Positions 33,397-42,818 of a DNA stretch of 64,000 bases are shown here, one piece after another (the first letter of the stretch is position 1; every line of letters starts with the position of its first letter). The position numbers and the translations under genes are program-made. Below the pieces are notes generated by a model that saw only the letters and a program-made list of their open reading frames with translations, was not told the DNA's origin and did no database searches. Origin of the DNA: Bradyrhizobium sp. NP1 (GTDB lineage: Bacteria; Pseudomonadota; Alphaproteobacteria; Rhizobiales; Xanthobacteraceae); NCBI RefSeq assembly GCF_030378205.1, contig NZ_CP127385.1, positions 4,442,001-4,506,000 on the forward strand, read 5' to 3'.

Positions 33397-33672
33397 TCAG
33401 GGTCGCGCGGTATCCTTCAGCTGCTGCGTGATCACCGCGAGCAGCGATCGCAGCGATTCCGCATTCGCCACGACAGGCGCCGGCGGCCGGGGCGGCGCGG
33501 CCGGCGGCATGGGCCCGGGCATCGCAATGGGAGCCGACGCGGCGGGCTCGGCCTGCGGTTCGGGCTCGACGAAGTGGCCGTGCAAAACGTCATCGCGGCG
33601 GCCCATCGCAAACAGGGTCGCCCAATAGCCGACGGCGATCAAAATGACGCAGAAAATACCGATCTCAAACAT
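33397..33672 (-). CDS. small single-helix membrane protein, proline/alanine rich
   Basis: The 91-aa protein has an N-terminal transmembrane helix (FEIGIFCVILIAVGYWATLF) and a cytoplasmic or periplasmic low-complexity Pro/Ala region (MPPAAPPRPPAPV). It ends in a helix ANAESLRSLLAVITQQLKDT. No family is recognised. It is monocistronic, and its stop codon lies 6 bp from the CTAG repeat. Confidence 0.65.
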   Translation of the reverse strand: MFEIGIFCVILIAVGYWATLFAMGRRDDVLHGHFVEPEPQAEPAASAPIAMPGPMPPAAPPRPPAPVVANAESLRSLLAVITQQLKDTARP

Positions 33673-33870
33673 CGCTACACCTGAAATTGGTGTATCGATT
33701 CAACCTCATGGAGCTCCGGTCAAGGGAACGCTGGGGACAGAATGACGCAAATTGCGCCCCTGTGGCCTTTGGGATACGCCCGGCGGCCTCAAAGTGAGCC
33801 GGAAGCGGCCCAAACGGCGCCGCGCCGGGACACGGACCGACCCGGCCACGCCTCCCGCCGACGCAATGGA

Positions 33871-34164
33871 CTAATAATAGAAGCCCGGCGCCGCCCGGTA
33901 CGGCCCCACATAAATGTACGGCCCTGACTGGACGTAGGCCGGATAGGGCATGTCGATCGCCACGCCCGGGCCAGAAAAGCGGTGCCGATAATAGAAGTAC
34001 GGTCCGGGGGTCGCGCGCACGCCGTAGCCGCCAGTGAGGTAGTTGGCGTCAGGGTATTCCTTGCCCATGGCGCCGGGTTCCTGGGTCGCCTGCTGCGCCA
34101 TCGCCGGCGTCGCCAGCATCGCGGCCGCAACGAAACCAGCCGATAACAGCTCGAGCCTGGTCAT
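33871..34164 (-). CDS. small secreted Gly/Tyr/Pro-rich protein
   Basis: The 97-aa protein has a signal peptide (LLSAGFVAAAMLATPAMAQQ) and a mature part rich in Tyr, Gly and Pro, with related segments GPYFYYRHRF, GPYIYVGPYR and APGFYY. ATG at 34164 has GGAGA six bases upstream; an ATG at 34176 is less well placed. It resembles short secreted rhizobial proteins of unknown role. It is monocistronic. Confidence 0.72.
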   Translation of the reverse strand: MTRLELLSAGFVAAAMLATPAMAQQATQEPGAMGKEYPDANYLTGGYGVRATPGPYFYYRHRFSGPGVAIDMPYPAYVQSGPYIYVGPYRAAPGFYY

Positions 34165-34323
34165 TGGTTTCTCCATTCCCTGCGAGAAGCCAACGACGAT
34201 GTCGGGGGCGGCGTTCCGAGCTGCGGCTCAAGGACGCGTGAGGCCGGCGCCGAGGAAATGATCGCGTGGTTCCTTCGGAAAGGAAAACCCGCTCATTTCC
34301 GCGATGATCGCGGCGGACGGACA

Positions 34324-34349
34324 GCGGACGTCAAATCCGTTTCCACTAG
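34324..34349. repeat. half copy of the CTAG hairpin element (right arm)
   Basis: GCGGACGTCAAATCC followed by GTTTCCACTAG matches the right half of the type A hairpin with a few substitutions. The left half is absent. Its terminal CTAG (34346-34349) supplies the TAG stop codon of the GlcG/HbpS gene. Confidence 0.7.
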
Positions 34350-34870
34350 AGATCGCGGTTCTTGATCCCGGCCTTCGCGTAGAGCTCGTTGACGTGCTGC
34401 TTGACGTCCGCCGGCGTGTTGTCGTCGGCCGGCCGATGTGCCCAGCCGACCTTGCCGCGCGCATACTGCCCGATCACCTCGTCCTGATCGGACGTCGCCC
34501 CACTGATGCCGTAGCAGCCCACCATCTCGTTGCCCTTGAAGACGGGCGCGGCCCCGCCGGAGGCCGCGACGCGGCCGTTCGACATCACCGCCATCGCGAT
34601 CATGAGCTGCGGATTGCGCTCCTTGAACCATTGCTGGATCACGAGCCCGTCGGGGAAGCGCGGCGACATCGAGCGGAATGCGGCCACGGTATAAGCCTTG
34701 GCCCACGCGGTCTCCGGCGTGACGAAGCCAGCATCGTCCATGCGCTCCAGCGCGATCAGATTGCCCTCCGGGCCGACCACCGCGATCGAGACCGGCACGC
34801 CCATCTCGTCCGCCTTCTCGATCGCCGCCTTGATGAATTCGCGGCACTCGACTGCGCGCAATTTTGCCAT
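34346..34870 (-). CDS. GlcG/HbpS heme-binding-like protein
   Basis: The 174-aa protein matches the GlcG/HbpS (DUF336) family: helix VECREFIKAAIEKADEMG, VSIAVVGPEGNLIALERMDD, a conserved ASGGAAPVFKGNEMVG turn and ISGATSDQDEVIGQYA. Family members bind heme or cobalamin-like ligands or act with dehydrogenases and transport systems. It begins 25 bp after the TctC gene and is the third gene of a minus-strand unit. The stop TAG comes from a repeat end, so the C-terminal residues KAGIKNRDL may not be ancestral. Confidence 0.9.
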   Translation of the reverse strand: MAKLRAVECREFIKAAIEKADEMGVPVSIAVVGPEGNLIALERMDDAGFVTPETAWAKAYTVAAFRSMSPRFPDGLVIQQWFKERNPQLMIAMAVMSNGRVAASGGAAPVFKGNEMVGCYGISGATSDQDEVIGQYARGKVGWAHRPADDNTPADVKQHVNELYAKAGIKNRDL

Positions 34871-34895
34871 GAGAGTTTTCCTGGTTTTGTCGATG

Positions 34896-35861
34896 TCAGT
34901 TGCGCAAGCCCGCGGTGGTGACGACGTCGTTCCATTTTTTCGTTTCGCTCGCGATATAGGCGCCGAAGGCCTCCGGCGTGCCGCCCTTAATATCGAGGCC
35001 CGCGGCGTGCAGCGGCTTCATCACCTCCTCCGCCTTCAGCGCCTCGTTGATCGCGCGCGACAGCGCCTCCACGGTCTCGCGCGGCATGCCGGCGGGGCCC
35101 ACGATCCCGAACCACACGCTGGTGTCGAATCCCGGCAGGCCGGCTTCCGCCACGGTCGGCAGGTCGGGCGCGGCCGCGGCGCGCGTCAGCTCGGAAGAAG
35201 CCAGCGCCTTGAGCTGGCCCGATGCGACATATTGCAGGACGGTCGAGGCCGGCGAAAACATCACCTGGATGCGGCCGGCGAGCAGGTCGGTGACGGCCTG
35301 GGCGCTGCCGGAATACGGCACATGCACCATTTTCGTTCCGGCCATCATGTTGAACAATTCGCCCGACAGATGCGGTGCGGTGCCGACGCCGGAGGAACCG
35401 AAGAAGATCTGCTCGGGCTTGGTCTTGGCGAGCGCGATCAGCCCTTTCACATCACTCACGCCGGTGGAGGGATGCACGACCAGGATGTTCGGCGACGAGG
35501 TCGTGTAGGCGATCGGCGCAAAATCCCTGGCAAAGTCGAACGGCAGGTTGGGTTGGATCACGCCGTTGATGACGTTGGCCGCAGTGCCTACAAACAGCGT
35601 GTAGCCATCCTTCGGCGCGCGGGCGACCTGCTCGGCAGCCACCGTGCTGCCACCACCCGGCTTGTTCTCGACGACAAATTGCTGGCCCATGGTCTTGGAA
35701 AGCCGCTGGCCGAGCACCCGCGCGGTGAGATCGGCCGCAGCCCCCGGCCCGAAGCCGACGATAAGGCGCACCGGATGGGTCGGGTAAGAACTTTGCGCGA
35801 TGCCCGTGGCAGGCAGGAGAAGGACCAACAGCAAACCGAGGCAAAACTTCAGTACGGACAT
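34896..35861 (-). CDS. TctC/Bug-family periplasmic solute-binding protein
   Basis: The 321-aa protein has a signal peptide (FCLGLLLVLLLPATGIAQSS). A Bug fold follows: YPTHPVRLIVGFGPGAAADL, ARVLGQRLSKTMGQQFVVEN, GSSGVGTAPHLSGELF and the MPRETVEALSRAINEALK helix. These proteins bind carboxylates in the periplasm for tripartite tricarboxylate transporters. No TctA or TctB gene is nearby, the usual orphan situation in Bradyrhizobium and Bordetella. It lies between the CurA-like and GlcG genes in one unit. Confidence 0.92.
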   Translation of the reverse strand: MSVLKFCLGLLLVLLLPATGIAQSSYPTHPVRLIVGFGPGAAADLTARVLGQRLSKTMGQQFVVENKPGGGSTVAAEQVARAPKDGYTLFVGTAANVINGVIQPNLPFDFARDFAPIAYTTSSPNILVVHPSTGVSDVKGLIALAKTKPEQIFFGSSGVGTAPHLSGELFNMMAGTKMVHVPYSGSAQAVTDLLAGRIQVMFSPASTVLQYVASGQLKALASSELTRAAAAPDLPTVAEAGLPGFDTSVWFGIVGPAGMPRETVEALSRAINEALKAEEVMKPLHAAGLDIKGGTPEAFGAYIASETKKWNDVVTTAGLRN

Positions 35862-35892
35862 CGCGGCACGCTCCCCCTTGCGGCCGGTCCCG

Positions 35893-36921
35893 TCACGACT
35901 TGTCCTTGTCCGGCCCGACCCGCACCAATTGCTTGCCGAAATTGGCGCCCTTCAGCAACCCCATGAAGGCGGACGGTGCATTCTCCAGCCCCTCGGTCAC
36001 GAACTCCCTGTACTTGACCTTGCCCTCGCGCACCCAGCTCGACATGTCGCGCAGGAAATCCGCATGGCGCGCGGCAAAGTCGCTGACGATGAAACCGCGG
36101 ATCGTGAGCCGCTTGGTCAGCACGTTGCGCATCAGGACGCCCGCCCATGGCGGCGGCTTCGCCTCGGTATCGTTGTAATGCGCGATCAGCCCGCACACCG
36201 GCACGCGCGCGAACGGATTGAGCAGCGGGAACACGGCATCGAACACCGCGCCGCCGACATTTTCGAAATAGACGTCGATGCCCTTGGGGCAGGCGCCCTT
36301 CAGTTTCGCGGCCAGCTCGGGATCGCGATGATCGAGGCAGTCGTCGAAACCGAGCTCGCGCTTCACATAGTCGCACTTGTCCTTGCCGCCGGCGATGCCG
36401 ATGGCGCGAGCGCCCTTGATCCTGGCGATCTGGCCGACGGCCGAGCCGACCGCGCCCGAGGCCGCCGCGACAACGACGGTCTCGCCGGCCTGCGGCTTGC
36501 CGATCTCGAGCAGTCCCACATAGGCGGTCATGCCGGGCATGCCGAGCACGCCCACCGCGGTCGAGATCGGCGCCAGCTTCGGATCGACCTTGACCAGGCC
36601 CTTGCCGTCGGACAGCGCATGCGTTTGCCAGCCGGTGCGGGCCTGCACGATGTCGCCCTTGGCAAAGGCGGGATTGTTCGAGGCGATCACCTCGGAAACC
36701 GCACCGCCCTCCATGACGCCGCCGATCGGCACTGGCGCGGCATAGGACGGCGCATCACTCATGCGGCCGCGCATGTAGGGATCGAGCGACAGCCAGATCG
36801 TGCGCAGCAGCACCTGGCCTTCGCCGGGCGAGGCCGGCGCAAATTCCTCGATGCGGAAGTCGGACGGTTTGGGCTCGCCAACCGGGCGGGAGGCGAGAAC
36901 GACGCGCTTGCCTTGGGCCAT
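35893..36921 (-). CDS. NADP-dependent MDR oxidoreductase (CurA/leukotriene-B4-dehydrogenase type)
   Basis: The 342-aa protein belongs to the zinc-free medium-chain dehydrogenases that reduce activated double bonds. It starts with VVLASRPVGEPKPSDFRIEE. It has WLSLDPYMRGRM, typical of this subfamily, GMPGMTAYVGLLEIG, a Rossmann AAASGAVGSAVGQIARIKGA and DVYFENVGG. It should reduce an alpha,beta-unsaturated carbonyl with NADPH in the cytoplasm. ATG at 36921 has GGGAGC upstream. It is the first gene of the unit with TctC (31-bp gap) and GlcG. Confidence 0.92.
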   Translation of the reverse strand: MAQGKRVVLASRPVGEPKPSDFRIEEFAPASPGEGQVLLRTIWLSLDPYMRGRMSDAPSYAAPVPIGGVMEGGAVSEVIASNNPAFAKGDIVQARTGWQTHALSDGKGLVKVDPKLAPISTAVGVLGMPGMTAYVGLLEIGKPQAGETVVVAAASGAVGSAVGQIARIKGARAIGIAGGKDKCDYVKRELGFDDCLDHRDPELAAKLKGACPKGIDVYFENVGGAVFDAVFPLLNPFARVPVCGLIAHYNDTEAKPPPWAGVLMRNVLTKRLTIRGFIVSDFAARHADFLRDMSSWVREGKVKYREFVTEGLENAPSAFMGLLKGANFGKQLVRVGPDKDKS

Positions 36922-36987
36922 GATGATTGCTCCCGTTCTATCCGACTGTGGATGATGTAGCTCCAAAGTCGCCACAACGGAAGCACG

Positions 36988-37122
36988 CTCCCTCGCCCCG
37001 CTCTTGCGGGGAGAGGGTTGGGGTGAGGGGCATCAATCCGCAAACAGTGTGTTTGCAGTGGCTCCCCCTCACCCGGATCGCATCAATGCGATCCGACCTC
37101 TCCCCGCATGCGGGGAGAGGTA
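36988..37122. repeat. intergenic palindromic repeat (CCCTCGCCCC...GGGGAGAGG type)
   Basis: Two hairpins frame the region: CCCCGCTCTTGCGGGG at about 36996-37011 and CTCTCCCCGCATGCGGGGAG at 37098-37117. GGTGAGGGG and CCCCTCACC form an outer pairing between them. This type is common in Bradyrhizobiaceae intergenic regions. It lies directly after guaB (stop at 37141) and before the CurA-like gene. Confidence 0.75.
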
Positions 37123-37140
37123 ACCCGTACGCTCTCGCGG

Positions 37141-38670
<1,530 letters not shown>

Positions 38671-38825
38671 TCACGATTTAAGGATGAACGCCGACGCCGG
38701 CGACGCTATCGGCGTCACCGTCGAATCGAAGCCCATCGATGGGGTTGACGGCGGTCGATAGCATGGCCGGGCGCCGAATCAAAGCGATTCAGCGCGTTTG
38801 GCTGCCATGCACCGGCTTTTCGTTC

Positions 38826-39074
38826 CTACCGCGGATAGCCCGGCGGCGGGCCGTGCTGGCGGATCGCGTCCACGACTTCCTGATGCCGGCGCTGCTCCCG
38901 CTTCATATGGACGGCGATGATGGCATGCGCCGACGGCACCAGCAGCAGGATGTGGAAAATCAGCCCGAAAATCACGCAAAACACGATCAGGACGAGGTTC
39001 AAAATGGCCGAAAACGGCTGCCCGTTCAGGAGCAGCCCGATCGGCGGCAACAGAGCGGCAAGCACGTAGATCAT
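38826..39074 (-). CDS. small two-helix membrane protein, YqaE/Pmp3-like
   Basis: The 82-aa protein has two hydrophobic helices: VLAALLPPIGLLLNGQPFSA, then LNLVLIVFCVIFGLIFHILL. The LLPPxGxxL motif of the first helix resembles Pmp3/YqaE stress-induced membrane peptides, but the charged tail (KREQRRHQEVVDAIRQHGPP) is longer than usual. It would sit in the inner membrane. It is monocistronic. Confidence 0.7.
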   Translation of the reverse strand: MIYVLAALLPPIGLLLNGQPFSAILNLVLIVFCVIFGLIFHILLLVPSAHAIIAVHMKREQRRHQEVVDAIRQHGPPPGYPR

Positions 39075-39219
39075 GGCTCAAGGCCTCCGGACCCTGTGAT
39101 GCGTGATGACGCAGGATTTAGGCCGTCTTCGGGGTTCCGCAATAGCCTCCCCGGCGGCGGGATGATACAGCCACACTCTCGCCCTGCCCGTTCACGCCGG
39201 GTTTCTTCTCCAAGAGCTG

Positions 39220-40695
39220 ATGAACAAAGAACGTCTGATCCCGCTGATCGTCGCGACCGCCCTGTTCATGGAAAACATGGACTCGACCGTGATTGCGACG
39301 TCGCTGCCGGCGATCGCGGCCGATATCGGCACGAGCCCACTGACGCTGAAACTCGCGATCACCTCCTACCTGCTCTCGCTCGCGGTCTTCATCCCGGCGA
39401 GCGGCTGGACCGCGGATCGCTTCGGCGCCCGGCTGGTGTTTGCGAGCGCAGTCGGCGTCTTCATGATCGGATCGATCGGCTGCGCGCTCGCCTCCAACAT
39501 CCACCATTTCGTGATCGCGCGCATCCTGCAGGGCATGGGCGGGGCGATGATGACGCCGGTCGGGCGGCTGGTGCTGCTCCGCTCGATCGACAAGAGCGCG
39601 CTGGTCAATGCGATGGCCTGGGTCACGGTGCCGGCGCTGATCGGTCCCGTGATCGGCCCGCCGCTCGGCGGCTTCATCACCACCTATTTCTCCTGGCACT
39701 GGATTTTCCTGATCAACATCCCGATCGGGCTGCTCGGCATCTTCATGGCGCTGCGGTTCATTGATCCGATCAAGAGCGAGGATCACGAGCCGTTCGATCT
39801 CTATGGCATGGTGCTGGCCGGCATCGGGCTCGGCGGTATCGCCTTCGGGCTTTCGGTCGCAGGCCTCAACCTGCTGCCGTGGTCGATCGTCGCGGCGCTG
39901 GTCGCGGTCGGCTCGATCTCCATGACGCTGTACGTGGTCCATGCGCGGCGCACGGGCTCGCCGGTGCTGGATTTCTCGCTGCTGCGGCTGTCGACGATGC
40001 GGGCCGCCGTCGTCGGCGGCTTCATGTTCCGCCTCGGCATCGGCGCGCTGCCGTTCCTGCTGCCGCTCTTGATGCAGGTCGGCTTCGGGCTGTCGCCGTT
40101 CCAGTCCGGCCTCGTCACCTTTGCCTCCGCCGTCGGCGCGATGGGCATGAAGACGCTGGCCGCGCGCATCATCCGCGCCTTCGGCTTCCGCAACATGATG
40201 ACCGTGAACGCGGTGGTGAGCTCCTTCTTCCTGGCCGCCTGCGCGCTGTTCACGGTGACGACGCCGCTGCTTCTGATCATGATCATCCTGGTGGTCGGCG
40301 GCTTCTTCCGCTCGCTGCAGTTCACCTCGATCAACACCGTCGCCTATGCCGAGGTGGAACCGGCACAGATGAGCCGGGCCACCACGCTCGTCAGCGTCAA
40401 CCAGCAGCTCGCGATCTCGGCCGGCGTCGCGGTCGGCGCCTTCTCGGTCGAGACCACGATGGCGCTGCGCCACATCAGCGAGCTCGACGCCACCGTGTTC
40501 GCGCCGGCATTTGTGGTGGTTTCCGTGATCTCGGCGGCGTCGGCCTGGTTCTTCTGGCAGATGCCCGACGATGCCGGACACGAGATCTCCGGCCGCAAGG
40601 CGGTCGAGATTTCCAGCCGCAGGGGTGCGGCAAAGGCCGCGGTCAAGGTCGCGAGCCAGACCACCGGCGATGCGCGCGACCAGCGGCTGGGCTAG
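39220..40695 (+). CDS. MFS transporter, DHA2 (EmrB/QacA) 14-helix family
   Basis: The 491-aa protein opens with ATALFMENMDSTVIATSLPA, the motif of DHA2 drug:proton antiporters (LDxTVVNVALP type). Motif A is ASGWTADRFGARLVFA and motif C is ALIGPVIGPPLGGFIT. About fourteen hydrophobic segments follow. It should export hydrophobic compounds across the inner membrane. ATG at 39220 has only a weak AAGAG upstream. No HlyD-type partner gene is adjacent. Confidence 0.92.
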   Translation: MNKERLIPLIVATALFMENMDSTVIATSLPAIAADIGTSPLTLKLAITSYLLSLAVFIPASGWTADRFGARLVFASAVGVFMIGSIGCALASNIHHFVIARILQGMGGAMMTPVGRLVLLRSIDKSALVNAMAWVTVPALIGPVIGPPLGGFITTYFSWHWIFLINIPIGLLGIFMALRFIDPIKSEDHEPFDLYGMVLAGIGLGGIAFGLSVAGLNLLPWSIVAALVAVGSISMTLYVVHARRTGSPVLDFSLLRLSTMRAAVVGGFMFRLGIGALPFLLPLLMQVGFGLSPFQSGLVTFASAVGAMGMKTLAARIIRAFGFRNMMTVNAVVSSFFLAACALFTVTTPLLLIMIILVVGGFFRSLQFTSINTVAYAEVEPAQMSRATTLVSVNQQLAISAGVAVGAFSVETTMALRHISELDATVFAPAFVVVSVISAASAWFFWQMPDDAGHEISGRKAVEISSRRGAAKAAVKVASQTTGDARDQRLG

Positions 40696-40722
40696 GTGAT
40701 TTTTTTCGTAGCTTCACAAACA

Positions 40723-40827
40723 GTCGTCATACCCCGCGCAAGCGGGGTATCCAGCACGCCGTGTTCTTTCCGATCAATCGCTGACTTCTCGGAATACTGG
40801 ATCGCCCGCTTTCGCGGACGATGACGG
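40723..40827. repeat. REP-like composite palindrome (GTCATaccCCGC type)
   Basis: Two hairpins in inverted arrangement: GTCATACCCCGCGCAAGCGG at the left and CGCCCGCTTTCGCGGACGAT near the right, ending GATGAC, with CCAG and CTGG facing each other. This is the common Bradyrhizobiaceae intergenic composite with GTCAT at each end. It lies between the convergent DHA2 and rlmE genes. Confidence 0.8.
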
Positions 40828-40874
40828 CGGAGAGCATGACGCGTTCGTCTGACGGCTGTCCTGTATGGAACAGG

Positions 40875-41561
40875 CTATCTCAAGGCCCCGCCCCGAAACC
40901 CCGTCGCCAGCACGTAGCGCTCGGAGGAATCCTGCCGGCTCGAGGCCGGCTTGACGTGCTTGACGGCGGCGAAGTCACGCTTCAATTGCGCCAATAGCTC
41001 CGCATCGGCGCCGCTCTGGAACACCTTTGCGAGAAACGTGCCGCCGGGATTGAGCACTTCGGTCGCAAACAGCGCCGCAGCCTCGACGAGGCCGATGATG
41101 CGAAGCTGATCGGTCTTGCGGTGACCGGTGGTGTTGGCGGCCATGTCCGACATCACCACGTCGGCGCGGCCGCCGAGCATCGCCACCAGCTTCTCGGGCG
41201 CGTCGTCGGCCAGGAAATCGAGCTGCGCGAAGGTCACGCCGGCAATCTCGGGCATTTCCAGCAGGTCGACCGCGACGACCTTGCCCTTGCCCTCGACGGC
41301 CTGCACCCGCTTGGCCGCGATCTGGCTCCAGCCGCCGGGCGCTGCGCCAAGATCGACCACGGACAGGCCGGGCTTGAGCAGGCGGTACTTGTCGTCGATC
41401 TCCATCAGCTTGAACGCCGCGCGCGAGCGAAAGCCCTCGCGCTTGGCGCGCGCCACATAGGGATCGTTGAGCTGGCGCTCCAGCCAGAGCTTTGAGGACA
41501 GCTTGCGCTTGCCACCGGTCTTGACCGTGACATGCAGCCGGCCGGTCTTGTCCTTTGCCAT
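40875..41561 (-). CDS. rlmE: 23S rRNA (uridine-2552 2'-O) methyltransferase
   Basis: The 228-aa protein is RlmE (FtsJ/RrmJ). It has [20 protein letters not shown] with the first catalytic Lys, SAM motif [20 protein letters not shown], the Asp of [23 protein letters not shown] with the second Lys, and the C-terminal [16 protein letters not shown] with Glu. These form the K-D-K-E tetrad. It methylates the A loop of 23S rRNA in the large subunit. It starts 9 bp after ppx, a gene pair conserved in alphaproteobacteria. Confidence 0.97.
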   Translation of the reverse strand: MAKDKTGRLHVTVKTGGKRKLSSKLWLERQLNDPYVARAKREGFRSRAAFKLMEIDDKYRLLKPGLSVVDLGAAPGGWSQIAAKRVQAVEGKGKVVAVDLLEMPEIAGVTFAQLDFLADDAPEKLVAMLGGRADVVMSDMAANTTGHRKTDQLRIIGLVEAAALFATEVLNPGGTFLAKVFQSGADAELLAQLKRDFAAVKHVKPASSRQDSSERYVLATGFRGGALR

Positions 41562-41570
41562 CGGCAGATC

Positions 41571-42632
41571 CTATGCGCGCAGCGCGCCGTCCTCGCGCAT
41601 CATCTCGACCAGCATGCCTTCGCGCAAACCCCGGTCGGCGACACGCAGCCGCGGCAGCGGGAACGCCCTGCTTATCGCATCGAGAATGGCGCAGCCCGCG
41701 AGCACCAGATCGGCGCGCTCGATGCTGATGCAGGTATTGCCGGCGCGCTCCTGATAGCTCATGCCGAGCAGCTTTGCGACCGTCGCGTTGATCTCGGCGT
41801 CGCTCATCCAGATGCCGTCGACCCGGCGGCGATCGTAGCGGGCGAGATTGAGATGGATACCGGCGAGCGTGGTCACGGTGCCTGACGTGCCCAGAAGATG
41901 CATGTCCCTGAGGTCACGGCCATGCTCGGCCGCGAACGGCGCGATATGGCCGGTCACCTTCTCGATCATCCGCGCGTAGCACTCGCGGCTGACGTCGCGG
42001 CCGCCGAAATGCTCGGCGAGCGAGACCACCCCGAGCGGAATCGACATCCAGGCCTTGATGCGCGGCTGGGCGTTGGGTTCCTCGGGATCGCGCTCGATCC
42101 GCACCAGTTCGGTCGAGCCGCCGCCGATGTCGAACAGGATCGCGCCCCGGCCCTTGGGATCGAGCAGCGGCGAGCAGCCGATCACGGCGAGCGCCGCTTC
42201 GGTCTCGCGGTCGATCACCTCGAGCCGGATGCCAGTTTCGGTCGCGACGCGGTCGCGGAATCCTTCCGCGTTGGACGCCGCCCGGCAGGCCTCGGTCGCG
42301 ATCAGCCGCAGCCGCCGCGCCTTCCGAAGCTCGATCTTGTCGCGGCAGATCGAAAGCGCGGCGATCGCGCGCTCGATCGCCGCCTCGCTGATGCACCCCG
42401 TCGTGGAAATGCCCTCGCCCAGCCGGATGATGCGCGAGAACGAATCCACCACCCGAAACCCGTCCCCGACCGGACAGGCGATCAGGAGTCGGCAATTGTT
42501 GGTGCCGAGGTCAAGCGCCGCATAGACGTCGGTTTCCTGGCCCGGCGCATGGCGTGGCGCTGCCACATCGGCAGTTCCCGCCAAAGCGCCGCGCGGCCCT
42601 CCGCCGTCGCGAAGCCGCGTGTCATCTTTCAT
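41571..42632 (-). CDS. ppx: exopolyphosphatase / guanosine pentaphosphate phosphohydrolase family
   Basis: The 353-aa protein is a Ppx/GppA-type phosphatase of the actin-like ATPase fold. It has VYAALDLGTNNCRLLIA (phosphate loop 1), RLIATEACRAASNAEGF, the Glu in IDRETEAALAVIG and ILFDIGGGSTELVRIE (phosphate loop 2). It would remove terminal phosphate from polyphosphate or convert pppGpp to ppGpp. The C-terminal HD-like domain of long E. coli Ppx is absent, as usual in alphaproteobacteria. It is co-transcribed with rlmE. The N-terminal 30 residues before the domain are low in complexity. Confidence 0.93.
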   Translation of the reverse strand: MKDDTRLRDGGGPRGALAGTADVAAPRHAPGQETDVYAALDLGTNNCRLLIACPVGDGFRVVDSFSRIIRLGEGISTTGCISEAAIERAIAALSICRDKIELRKARRLRLIATEACRAASNAEGFRDRVATETGIRLEVIDRETEAALAVIGCSPLLDPKGRGAILFDIGGGSTELVRIERDPEEPNAQPRIKAWMSIPLGVVSLAEHFGGRDVSRECYARMIEKVTGHIAPFAAEHGRDLRDMHLLGTSGTVTTLAGIHLNLARYDRRRVDGIWMSDAEINATVAKLLGMSYQERAGNTCISIERADLVLAGCAILDAISRAFPLPRLRVADRGLREGMLVEMMREDGALRA

Positions 42633-42818
42633 TCAAACTGTCTTCCCGCGGCCGTCGCCGGCCGGCTTGAATAGCCTTGTTCACGGAAACTTTAGCAGCG
42701 AAGCGGCCCGGTGCAACAAGCCATCACATCGACTATGTCCGATCAGGCGTTGTCGGCTCCCTTGCGGTGCGTTATTTCAGCAAAGCCCCGCGAAATCGCG
42801 CTAATTCAGGCATTTTCC

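Noticed and set aside
39118..40581. 487-codon open frame antisense to the DHA2 transporter gene
   Set aside because: It is dominated by His, Arg, Asp and Gln runs typical of antisense translation of membrane-protein codons.
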